From an uncultured Oscillospiraceae bacterium (GTDB lineage Bacteria > Bacillota > Clostridia > Oscillospirales > Oscillospiraceae): a stretch of 13,362 nucleotides of DNA. The stretch is from NCBI GenBank assembly GCA_958426425.1, contig CATZYY010000056.1, positions 1 to 13,362 of the forward strand, in the 5' to 3' direction. This document shows, one piece after another, positions 1 through 6,639 of this stretch. The notes below the pieces were generated by a model. It was not told the origin of the DNA and searched no databases. It saw only the letters and a program-made list of their open reading frames with translations. The translations under genes were made by a program, and so were the position numbers. How positions within the stretch are numbered: position 1 is the first letter of the stretch; the number at the start of each line of letters is the position of its first letter.

Positions 1-30
1 AGCGTGTCGAAAAAGCCTTTTCGACACGCT
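1..30. repeat. Perfect palindromic hairpin at the window edge
   Basis: Bases 1-13 are exactly complementary to 18-30, giving a 13-bp stem with a 4-base loop (AGCC). No T-run directly abuts it, although a run of six T follows at 38-43. It could be a terminator for a gene left of the window or one copy of a dispersed intergenic palindrome. A partial resemblance (a T-run followed by CGACA) recurs at 144-156. Confidence 0.6.
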
Positions 31-34
31 GCGC

Positions 35-70
35 AAGTTTTTTGAACCTTTAAAAAGTTTCAAAAAACTT
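35..70. repeat. AT-rich inverted repeat
   Basis: Bases 35-46 are the exact reverse complement of 59-70 (12 bp), with a 12-base middle. It sits directly beside the palindrome at 1-30 and probably belongs to the same repeat unit. The 10-mer at 31-40 (GCGCAAGTTT) recurs exactly at 131-140. It has no coding content. Confidence 0.5.
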
Positions 71-76
71 ATGATT

Positions 77-111
77 AAAAACGAAAGGAACCCTTCCTGG
101 GTTCCTCTCGT
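77..111 (-). terminator. Rho-independent terminator of the ApbE-AAA+ operon
   Basis: Read on the minus strand, an 8-bp stem (86-93 with 99-106, 5-base loop), extended by four outer pairs beyond one mismatch, is followed by five T (81-77). It lies about 95 bases after the stop codon of the AAA+ gene and is the only convincing terminator for that operon. Confidence 0.75.
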
Positions 112-204
112 AACTCTCTTCCTTCCCGTCGCGCAAGTTTCCTGCTTTTTTCGACAGTCTCAGCGCCGGAGTGGAATCCGCTGCGGGCAGCAGGCCTCCT
201 TGTA

Positions 205-1290
205 TCAGGAGGCGCTCTCCGTCTTCTGGGGACCGTTTCCCCCGCTCCCAGCCCGGCGCACATCCTCCGCCGTCAAGCGCGTCAGATCCTCCCTGGTCAC
301 GGTTGTCTGCTCCGCCAGCCGGTTGGCCTGACACACCAGCACCCGCTCAAAGAGGTTCCGCACACCCCGGGCATTGCCGAAGGACACCGGGTCCGTGTTC
401 TCCTGGGCAATCAGTGCCCGCACCTGCTCCGCCGCGTCCTCCTCCAGCTCATAGCAGCCCTTGCGGCACTGCATGCGGAAAATCTCCAGCATCTCATCGG
501 GGGTGTAGTCCGCAAAGTGGAGAAAGCGGTTGAACCGGGACTCCAGTCCGGGGTTGGAGTGGATAAAGTCCTCCATCAACCCGTCGTATCCGGCCACGAT
601 CACCACCAGATCATCCCTGTGGTCCTCCATGTACTTGAGGACCGTGTCAATGGCCTCCTGGCCGAAATCGCTGCCGCCGCTGCCGTTGAGGGCATAGGCC
701 TCGTCAATAAACAGCACGCCCCCCAGGGCCTTTTCCAGCACCTTCCTGGTCTTAATGGCAGTCTGCCCCACGTAGCCGGCCACCAGTCCGCTGCGGTCCG
801 TCTCCACCAGCTGCCCCTTGGAGAGGATACCCAGACTGTGATAGATCCGGGCCATGAGCCGGGCCACGGTGGTCTTGCCGGTGCCGGGGTTGCCGGAGAA
901 TACCATGTGCAGGCTCATCTCCGTCTCCGGCAGGCCGTTTTCCCGCCGCATCTGGTGGACTTTCACCAGATTGGTCAGGGTCCTGACCTCCCGCTTCACC
1001 GCCTCCAGGCCGATGTAGCCGTCCAGCTCCGCCAAAAGGTCCTCCAGCTTCTCCGGCGGTGTCTCCTGCTGGGTGCCTTCCGCCGTCTCACTGGCGGCCT
1101 TGCCCACTTCCGCAGGTTTCTCCGCCTCGGGATCAGGCTTCTTCTCCGCCGGGCCGCCGCTTTTGGCCGGGGCAGGATTGCCCCAGAAATCGCTGCCCAT
1201 ACGGCTGAGGTTATGCTCCGTCATGGTGCGGATCACCTCCAGCTGCTGCAGGATGATCTGATCCTTTTTGCTCTCGTCCTTTCGCTCCAT
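205..1290 (-). CDS. AAA+ ATPase, SpoVK/CbbX-like
   Basis: A 361-residue cytoplasmic AAA+ ATPase. Residues 1-80 are charged and low in complexity, probably a flexible arm. The AAA module covers about 85-345: Walker A GNPGTGKTT at 133-141, Walker B VLFIDEAYAL at 192-201, sensor-1 strand VVIVAGY at 229-235, an arginine-finger-like Arg in NPGLESRF (about 252) and a sensor-2 segment GNARGVRNLFER at 306-317. This pattern is that of the CbbX/SpoVK family, whose members remodel protein complexes (rubisco activation, or sporulation in SpoVK). The substrate here is not known. It starts 4 bases after the stop of the Gx transporter gene, with GGTGAG before the ATG, so it is the last gene of the apbE operon. 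Membership of that operon suggests, without proving, a link to the membrane redox or transport function. SpoVK itself is not claimed because the neighbours are not sporulation genes. Confidence 0.88.
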   Translation of the reverse strand: MERKDESKKDQIILQQLEVIRTMTEHNLSRMGSDFWGNPAPAKSGGPAEKKPDPEAEKPAEVGKAASETAEGTQQETPPEKLEDLLAELDGYIGLEAVKREVRTLTNLVKVHQMRRENGLPETEMSLHMVFSGNPGTGKTTVARLMARIYHSLGILSKGQLVETDRSGLVAGYVGQTAIKTRKVLEKALGGVLFIDEAYALNGSGGSDFGQEAIDTVLKYMEDHRDDLVVIVAGYDGLMEDFIHSNPGLESRFNRFLHFADYTPDEMLEIFRMQCRKGCYELEEDAAEQVRALIAQENTDPVSFGNARGVRNLFERVLVCQANRLAEQTTVTREDLTRLTAEDVRRAGSGGNGPQKTESAS

Positions 1291-1294
1291 GGTC

Positions 1295-1810
1295 TCACCC
1301 CTTCATGAGATCTGTGTGGGCCAGGGCCCGGAACAGGCAAGCGCTGACAAGTCCGGTCAGTGCCCCGGTAAACAGGGACACCCCCAGCAGCACCGGCAGA
1401 TAGTACAGCGGCGCCGTATTGCCCAAAGTCAGCACCGCCGCGGCCACCTGGCCGCAGTTGTGGGCCGCTGCGCCGCCTACGGACACACCGTACACGCTGA
1501 GCCGCCGCAGCCGGCTGAGTCCCGCCATGACCGCCATGGCGCACACGCCTCCCAGCAGGGAGAAGATCAGCGCACTCATATTGCCGGCAAACATGGCGCC
1601 CAGCAGGCACCGGGCAATTAAAATCAAAAAGGCCGGTGCCGTGCCCAGGGCGTACAGGGCAAATACCGTCACGATGTTGGCAAGGCCCAGCTTGACGCCG
1701 GGCAGCGGAATGGCCAGCGTCAGGGGTAACAGGTTCTCCATATAGCTCAGCGCCAGCGCCAGAGCCGTCAATACGCCGCACAACGTCAGCTGCTTTGTGC
1801 TCCACTTCAT
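1295..1810 (-). CDS. Gx transporter family membrane protein (HepI-like)
   Basis: A 171-residue, very hydrophobic protein with about five or six membrane segments. The stretch around residues 27-47 (LTLAIPLPGVKLGLANIVTV) carries the family hallmark PGxKLGLAN. The family has been annotated as 'heptaprenyl diphosphate synthase component I' but resembles the substrate-binding S components of ECF transporters and is now usually called Gx transporter. The substrate is unproven. The frame is open further upstream to 2056, but the start chosen at 1810 has a clear GGGGGCGGAG ribosome site and begins 11 bases after the NusG-domain-II gene, whereas the upstream extension only reads through that gene in another frame. 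Its position next to apbE and a NusG-domain-II protein is a recurring Firmicutes arrangement associated with extracytosolic flavinylation. Confidence 0.88.
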   Translation of the reverse strand: MKWSTKQLTLCGVLTALALALSYMENLLPLTLAIPLPGVKLGLANIVTVFALYALGTAPAFLILIARCLLGAMFAGNMSALIFSLLGGVCAMAVMAGLSRLRRLSVYGVSVGGAAAHNCGQVAAAVLTLGNTAPLYYLPVLLGVSLFTGALTGLVSACLFRALAHTDLMKG

Positions 1811-1821
1811 GGCTCCGCCCC

Positions 1822-2244
1822 CTATCCAAGAACGGCGTCCACGCCGTCCTCCGCCGCCGGGCCGCCCTCCAGGGCCACGATGACCCGAGCCGGCAGGCAC
1901 ACAATGCTCTGCCCGCCCCGGGAGATATGTCCCGTGCGGACGCAGTCCTGGGTAGGACAGTCGGATGTCTCCACCCACACCTCCGTCTCCGTCAGATGGA
2001 TGTGCAGGGTGTAGCCGTTGCTCTCCACCACCTGCTCCGTATCCTCCAGCCCCCACAGGGGAATCCGCTGGGTTTCAGCGCCGTCCACGGAGATTACCGC
2101 CGTCAGCGCATCGCCGCCGTTTCCGCCACCCCAGAGGGCCAGGGCACAGGCGGCTGCCAGCAGCACCACTGCCAGAACCACGGCCCCGTCCCACAGGCCC
2201 GGCCGCAGCTTAGGAGACAATCTCATACGCATATCCGTTGTCAT
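1822..2244 (-). CDS. Membrane-anchored NusG domain II protein
   Basis: About 140 residues. One membrane helix (about 19-39) follows a short basic N-terminus, then an extracytoplasmic NusG-domain-II-like fold. The diagnostic part is the cysteine-bearing C-terminal segment CPTQDCVRTGHI followed by GQSIVCLPARV, the standard signature of this stand-alone family (two close cysteines and a third before LP). It is not the transcription factor NusG. Its biochemical role is unestablished; it co-occurs with ApbE and Gx transporters and probably lies at the outer face of the membrane. The start overlaps the end of apbE: ATG at 2244 has GGAG four bases upstream, and ATGs at 2232 and 2226 are alternatives. 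The overlap implies translational coupling. Confidence 0.85.
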   Translation of the reverse strand: MTTDMRMRLSPKLRPGLWDGAVVLAVVLLAAACALALWGGGNGGDALTAVISVDGAETQRIPLWGLEDTEQVVESNGYTLHIHLTETEVWVETSDCPTQDCVRTGHISRGGQSIVCLPARVIVALEGGPAAEDGVDAVLG

Positions 2245-3271
2245 CAATCTCCGTCAGTACATCAGTCAGACCCTCGGTGACCACCACACGGCCGTCCTCC
2301 GTCACCAGCACCAGCTGGAAATCATACTGTCCGCTGCGCCAGAAGTCCAGGGCCTTCTCCTCCCCCATGACAAACAGTGCCGTAGACAGTGCGTCGCACA
2401 TGGTGCCGTTGCCGTCGGCGCTGTCGGCCACCACTGTTACGGAGGTCAGCCCGCTGTCCGCCGGATATCCGGTGGCCGGGTCGATGATGTGATGATAGGT
2501 TTCCCCATCCTGCTCAAAATACCGCTGGTAGCTGCCGGAGGTGACGGCGTAAGCGTCCGTCAGATTCAGCACTGCCGCAAAGGCATTGGCGTTGTCAGGG
2601 TCCCGGGGGTCCTTGATCCCCACCACCCAGGCGGCCCCGTCGGGCCGGTCGCCGATGGCCAGCACACTGCCGCCCAGCTGCACCAGTCCCCGGGGGATCT
2701 CATACTCCCGGAAAATAGCGGCCACCCGGTCGGAGGCATAGCCCTTTCCGATGCCGCCCAAGTCAATCTGGGTCCCCGGGTCCAGCTCCACTGTAACCGT
2801 GCCGTCCCCATTGCCGCCCAGGTTGTGGATATGGTCTGTACCCACCAAAGGCAGCAAACTGTCCAGTTCCGCCTGCGTGGGCACCTGGAAACTGTCGGTG
2901 GTAAAGCCCCAGGCCACGGTCACCGGCGCCACAGTGATGTCAAAGGCGCCGCCGGTGGCAGCCGTATACTCCATGGCCGTCTCCATCAGGGCCCACAGCT
3001 CCCCATCCACCTCTGCGGTCCCCTGGCTGTTGAGCTGCGCCACCGGGCTCTCCTCATCCGTGCGGGACAGCATGGCCTCCAGCCGGTACACCTCCTCCTC
3101 GGCGGCGTAGTCGGCCTTGGTGCTGTTGACACCGTAAGCCGTAAAGATCATGGCGGTGTCCATGGCAATTACCTGAATGCTCTCCTGAGCCTCATCCGGG
3201 TCCATGGTGCCGCATCCGGCGGCAGAAACCGCCAGTAAAACCGTCAGCGCCAGCGCGCAAAATTTCCTCAT
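2210..3271 (-). CDS. apbE: FAD:protein FMN transferase (ApbE), lipoprotein
   Basis: 353 residues. ApbE moves FMN from FAD onto a threonine of target proteins on the outer face of the membrane, using Mg2+. The N-terminus is a lipoprotein signal (hydrophobic 6-18, lipobox SAAGC with Cys20). Family motifs are in order: GGAFDITVAPV (107-117), DLGGIGKGYASD (170-181), GGSVLAIG (200-207), HIIDPATGYP (261-270) and the metal/substrate motif DALSTALFVMG (293-303). Length is normal and no key segment is missing. The start has a GAGGAGAA ribosome site and lies downstream of a good promoter, making it the first gene of the operon. No protein with an evident flavinylation motif is encoded in the window, so its target must be elsewhere. 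Confidence 0.95.
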   Translation of the reverse strand: MRKFCALALTVLLAVSAAGCGTMDPDEAQESIQVIAMDTAMIFTAYGVNSTKADYAAEEEVYRLEAMLSRTDEESPVAQLNSQGTAEVDGELWALMETAMEYTAATGGAFDITVAPVTVAWGFTTDSFQVPTQAELDSLLPLVGTDHIHNLGGNGDGTVTVELDPGTQIDLGGIGKGYASDRVAAIFREYEIPRGLVQLGGSVLAIGDRPDGAAWVVGIKDPRDPDNANAFAAVLNLTDAYAVTSGSYQRYFEQDGETYHHIIDPATGYPADSGLTSVTVVADSADGNGTMCDALSTALFVMGEEKALDFWRSGQYDFQLVLVTEDGRVVVTEGLTDVLTEIDDNGYAYEIVS

Positions 3272-3319
3272 AGCGTTCTCCTCGGTCTCCGCTCTAGGCG
3301 GGAAATGTCATATTATAGT

Positions 3320-3348
3320 AGTATATCATGTAAGGATTTACTTCTCAA
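3320..3348 (-). promoter_or_regulatory. Sigma-A-type promoter of the apbE operon
   Basis: On the minus strand TTGAGA (3348-3343) and TATACT (3325-3320) are separated by exactly 17 bases, each matching consensus at five of six positions. Predicted transcription starts about 40 bases before the apbE start codon. A perfect TATAAT also lies a few bases downstream (3317-3312) but lacks a properly spaced -35. Confidence 0.65.
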
Positions 3349-3484
3349 CTGGAAAAATCGCCGTTCCCGGCCGGTCACCTCGCAAACCGCTGGTCTGGCA
3401 TGGATAAAGTGCCCCATTCCGGCATAAGGTAAGCACAGCAGCCCACCTAATCGACAAAAAACTGAAAAGACTTGACAGTTTTCC

Positions 3485-3513
3485 TTGCAAAACTTCTGGA
3501 AGTCTGCTATACT
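3485..3513 (+). promoter_or_regulatory. Promoter of the 3590 membrane protein
   Basis: TTGCAA (3485-3490), a 17-base spacer and TATACT (3508-3513). This would give a leader of roughly 70 bases. The 318-base region between the divergent genes (3272-3589) holds this promoter and the apbE promoter. I see no riboswitch or RNA gene in the remainder. Confidence 0.55.
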
Positions 3514-3589
3514 ATCACAGTATGTCGGCGGCGAACGGCTTTTTTCACTGCGGGCATTTATGAAACAAAAGCCCTGGAGGTTACCATAT

Positions 3590-4357
3590 ATGTCAAAAAA
3601 TCCCAATCGTGACGCAAAGTCAAGCAAACGCGATGAGCCTCTCAATGGTGCCATGAAGCTGTTTCTGTCCGGCTGCGTGGCAGAGTTGTATTTATTGGTG
3701 ATTCGCCGGTTCTACATCTCCGGCACCGTTGACCAGCTGCTGGCCTGCTATGCGGCCCTGCTGTATCTGGCCATTGCCGGCGCTGTGGTGCTGGCGATCG
3801 GTCTTGCGGTGGCCCTGTCCGGCAAGAAGCATCCCAAGCAGGCCCGCTTGGGGTGGTCCATTTTCTCCGCCGGCGCTTTTCTGGGCCTGTCCTCTCTGAT
3901 GATCCGCCTTTTGGGCGGCAGCGCGCTGACACTGTTGTGCGTAGTGGTTCCCGTAGTGATGCTGCTGGGTATCCTTTGGCATCTGTATGACCGGGAGTGC
4001 GCCTGGTCCCTGACGATTTTGGCAGTTTCCCTGATTGTCCTGTGGATCTGCCGTCATCTGCTGGGCGGCGGCACCACGCTGGGCACTTTGGCCCTGGCAG
4101 GTGCTGTTGTGTACCTGGTGCTTCTGGCTGTGGCCGCCTTCCTGACCCGGAAAGCTGACCACAATAACGGTCTTCTGGGCAAGATTCGGGTCCTGCCTGC
4201 CACCGCCGATGCCCTGCCCATTTATATTGCCTGCGGCCTTTCCTTCCTTGCGGTGGTCTTAGCTCTGTTCAGCAGTACTGTAGCTTACTACGCCATGTGG
4301 GCTTTGGCCCTGGTGGTCTTCGTGCTGGCTGTGTATTACACGGTCAAGCAGCTGTAA
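3590..4357 (+). CDS. Multi-pass membrane protein of unknown function
   Basis: 255 residues, not recognised as a named family. A basic, polar N-terminus (about 20 residues rich in Lys, Asn, Ser) is followed by about seven or eight hydrophobic segments grouped in pairs, with short basic loops (for example SGKKHPKQAR and TRKADHN). This is consistent with an integral membrane protein with a cytoplasmic N-terminus. No catalytic motif, cysteine pair or transporter signature is evident. The frame is open from 3485, but ATG at 3590 is preferred: GGAGG at 3576-3580 is 9 bases upstream and the predicted promoter would start transcription near 3520, after the longer start. It is monocistronic, facing apbE divergently, with its own terminator. 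Confidence 0.8.
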   Translation: MSKNPNRDAKSSKRDEPLNGAMKLFLSGCVAELYLLVIRRFYISGTVDQLLACYAALLYLAIAGAVVLAIGLAVALSGKKHPKQARLGWSIFSAGAFLGLSSLMIRLLGGSALTLLCVVVPVVMLLGILWHLYDRECAWSLTILAVSLIVLWICRHLLGGGTTLGTLALAGAVVYLVLLAVAAFLTRKADHNNGLLGKIRVLPATADALPIYIACGLSFLAVVLALFSSTVAYYAMWALALVVFVLAVYYTVKQL

Positions 4358-4387
4358 TTTCCCCAAATAAACTCATAACAAACATTC

Positions 4388-4420
4388 GGCGGTCTGTGGA
4401 ATCCCACAGACCGCCTTTTT
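4388..4420 (+). terminator. Rho-independent terminator after the membrane protein gene
   Basis: A perfect 12-bp GC-rich stem (4388-4399 with 4404-4415), 4-base loop AATC, followed directly by TTTTT (4416-4420). It begins 30 bases after the stop codon. The convergent DUF4127 gene stops just beyond it; the minus-strand side has no T-run, so it serves the plus strand. Confidence 0.9.
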
Positions 4421-4427
4421 CATATGT

Positions 4428-6200
4428 CTACTGATAGTACAAGCCCAGCATCTGCCTGTGGGGCTCCGTGGTATCCCCCAGCAGAATATCCATGCCTATC
4501 TCGAAGGCCCGGTCCCAGGGGAAGCGGTAGTCGGTCAATTCCACACCGCCCCAGCCCCGCTCCGTATAGGGCTCCAGAGCCGAGATGAAGTTGCTGCGCT
4601 CCAAATTTGCAATCACATCCTCTGTGGCATCCGCCATGCCGCTTTCCAGCCGCGCCAAAACAGCAGCCCGGTCGATGTCCGGAGTCCAGAAGTTATCGGC
4701 ATTGCCGCCCAGGTCCCCCCGCACAAACTCCAGGATGTCGTTTCGCACCACGTTTTTATAACAGAAGTCCTTTAACACGCTGTCCGCCACCGTCCGCAGG
4801 AAAGCCCGCTCCGCGGCCTCCGTCTGTTGCCCAACCTGCAAAAAGGCATACCGGGCCACTCCATGGCTCAGCGCCGTCCCCGTGACAATGGCCATATCCA
4901 GGAACCCCGCATAGCTGAGCAGCCACCCCAGCTCCGTCCGCTCCGTCAGCGCCTCATGGAAGGCCGTACCGTAGGTGCCGTTGCCGGCGTCAACGAGGAT
5001 GGTGGGCATTCCCACCTCCCGGTTGGCGTTGAGCCGCTGGATCAGCGCGCCGTAATACTCCGCCGCCTTGGCTTGGTCGGCAGGCTGGGTCAGCACCAAG
5101 ATCTCCAGTTCCGCCTCCTCCGAAAGCCGCAAGCCGAAAAAGTCGAAGTGCTCTTCCATAATGACGGTCAACGGCTGATAATCATAGGCGCAGGCGGGCT
5201 GGTCCTCCGTTCCGCCGAAATACTGAACGGACGCTGCGGCCCCGGCCCAGCCGCTCTCCTGGAGATACAGCTTTGCCACCGCCTTGAAGGCCAGATCATC
5301 CACACCGGAGAGCAGGGCGTCTCCCTCCCGCAGCCGGCTTCTGAGATAGGCGATCTCGTTTTTCTGAATACTGTCCTCCTCAGAGGAATCATCAATCCCG
5401 ATCAGCACATGAAACTGTCCCTGCGTATCTCTCAAATCGTCAAAAAGCCCGTCGCTGAGCCGCAGTTTCCGCTCCCGGGAGGCCAAGTAGTTCTCCACAG
5501 CCCCCTCCGGCAGCGGTTCCTCCGCCTCCACCCGGATCGGCTGTCCGTCCGCTCCCAGGGGATAGTCCGCCACGATGCTCTCCACGGTCAGCTCCGCCCC
5601 GGTGAGATGGGGCCGGGCGGCCATGCCGTAGGTCCGCAGGGCGTTGTACTCGTTAAGGCCGAAGCCGCCGTATCCGGTGGTGGCCGCCAGCCGCATCACC
5701 GTGTCCAGCAGCCACACCTGGTTGTTCTCATCGGCGGCCAGCACCTCGATCAGCTCCGCCAGCAGCTCTGCCTCCGTCACCGTCCGCCCGTCGGACAGCG
5801 TTACCGGCTGCTCCCCAGTCATACTTCGGGAGCTGACCAGTCCTCCGGAGAGCAGCTGATCCACCGACAGGATATAGCGGTCGCAGCCCGCCGTCTCCTG
5901 AGCCAGAACCCATTCATACAGTGCTGCCCGGTCTCCGTACTGGGTTCCGTTTTCGTTGAGGGGCTGTCCATCCAGCGCAGTCCGGTAGTCGTTCCGCTCC
6001 GGCATATGCAGCGCATAGCCCAGGGAATTCGCCAGGTACACCACCCGCTCCTCGTTGTCGGGCCGGTCATCCAGGGGCACGTAGGCAATTACCGGCTCGT
6101 CGGCAGGCGCAGCCTCCTGGTCCACCGGCTCCGTGCGAACCGGCCCGCAGCCCGCCAGCAAAGCCAGTATCAATCCCGCCGCCAGCAGTTGTCTTCTCAT
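4428..6200 (-). CDS. DUF4127 family lipoprotein
   Basis: 590 residues. The N-terminus is a bacterial lipoprotein signal (MRRQLL, hydrophobic core, lipobox LLAGC with Cys18), so the mature protein should be tethered outside the membrane. Shortly after comes the family hallmark PLDDRPDN (42-49), followed by LSVDQLLSGGLVSSRS and a long mixed alpha/beta body. DUF4127 proteins are widespread in Firmicutes, and no reaction has been established to my knowledge. The frame is open upstream to 6653 through ybaB in another frame; the ATG at 6200 was chosen because it has AAAGGG upstream and begins the signal peptide. It follows ybaB, separated by a strong terminator, so it is probably transcribed from an unseen promoter or by read-through. 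Confidence 0.85.
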   Translation of the reverse strand: MRRQLLAAGLILALLAGCGPVRTEPVDQEAAPADEPVIAYVPLDDRPDNEERVVYLANSLGYALHMPERNDYRTALDGQPLNENGTQYGDRAALYEWVLAQETAGCDRYILSVDQLLSGGLVSSRSMTGEQPVTLSDGRTVTEAELLAELIEVLAADENNQVWLLDTVMRLAATTGYGGFGLNEYNALRTYGMAARPHLTGAELTVESIVADYPLGADGQPIRVEAEEPLPEGAVENYLASRERKLRLSDGLFDDLRDTQGQFHVLIGIDDSSEEDSIQKNEIAYLRSRLREGDALLSGVDDLAFKAVAKLYLQESGWAGAAASVQYFGGTEDQPACAYDYQPLTVIMEEHFDFFGLRLSEEAELEILVLTQPADQAKAAEYYGALIQRLNANREVGMPTILVDAGNGTYGTAFHEALTERTELGWLLSYAGFLDMAIVTGTALSHGVARYAFLQVGQQTEAAERAFLRTVADSVLKDFCYKNVVRNDILEFVRGDLGGNADNFWTPDIDRAAVLARLESGMADATEDVIANLERSNFISALEPYTERGWGGVELTDYRFPWDRAFEIGMDILLGDTTEPHRQMLGLYYQ

Positions 6201-6221
6201 AGGTCTACCCTTTCTTCTTTC

Positions 6222-6250
6222 AAAAAAGCGGGGCCCGCGGCCCCGCTTTT
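6222..6250 (-). terminator. Rho-independent terminator after dnaX-ybaB
   Basis: Read on the minus strand, a perfect 12-bp stem (6250-6239 with 6235-6224) with a 3-base loop runs into a T-tract (6227-6222). It lies 10 bases after the ybaB stop and 22 bases before the DUF4127 start codon, insulating the two. Confidence 0.85.
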
Positions 6251-6259
6251 CTATTTCTC

Positions 6260-6622
6260 TCAGAGCCCGAAGGCGCCCAGGTTCAGTCCGCCGGTAACGC
6301 TGTCCATGCCCTTCTCCATAGCCTCTCCGGCCTGGCGCAACGCCTCGTTGACAGCGGAGACCACCAGATCCTGGAGCATCTCCACATCCTCCGGGTCCAC
6401 GGCCTCCGGCTTGATGGTGACGGAGAGGACCTCCTTCTTGCCGTTGACCTTGGCCTCCACCACGCCGCCGCCAACACTGGCAGTAAATTCCTGGGCCTCC
6501 ACAGCCTCCTGGGCGGCGTTCATCTGCTCCTGCATCTGCTGGATCTTGGCCTGCATTTCCGCCTGCCGCTGGGCGCCGGACACCTTTCCGTTGGTAAAGC
6601 CCCGTCTTGCACTGTATCCCAT
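6260..6622 (-). CDS. ybaB: YbaB/EbfC family nucleoid-associated protein
   Basis: 120 residues, the usual size. YbaB/EbfC proteins are small dimeric DNA-binding proteins that coat the nucleoid. The N-terminal half is a long amphipathic helix rich in Gln, Met and Glu (QMQEQMNAAQEAVEAQEF), followed by the family core TASVGGGVVEAKVNGKKEV and VTIKPEAVDPEDVEMLQDL, then a C-terminal helix region. Two ATGs compete: 6628 is only 3 bases from GGAG, while 6622 is 9 bases away and is preferred. It is 17 bases downstream of dnaX, the classic dnaX-ybaB pairing. In many Firmicutes recR follows; here it does not. Confidence 0.93.
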   Translation of the reverse strand: MGYSARRGFTNGKVSGAQRQAEMQAKIQQMQEQMNAAQEAVEAQEFTASVGGGVVEAKVNGKKEVLSVTIKPEAVDPEDVEMLQDLVVSAVNEALRQAGEAMEKGMDSVTGGLNLGAFGL

Positions 6623-6639
6623 GGTCATTTGCTCCTTTT

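Noticed and set aside
2018..3238. A 406-codon plus-strand frame
   Set aside because: It is antisense to apbE, which has full motifs; composition is rich in His, Gln and Arg, typical of a shadow frame.
3472..3477. Perfect TTGACA as a -35 box for the 3590 gene
   Set aside because: The nearest good -10 (3508-3513) is 30 bases away; TTGCAA at 3485 gives the correct 17-base spacing.
3272..3589. Flavin riboswitch upstream of apbE
   Set aside because: No FMN-aptamer-like conserved blocks are seen, and the predicted leader to apbE is only about 40 bases.
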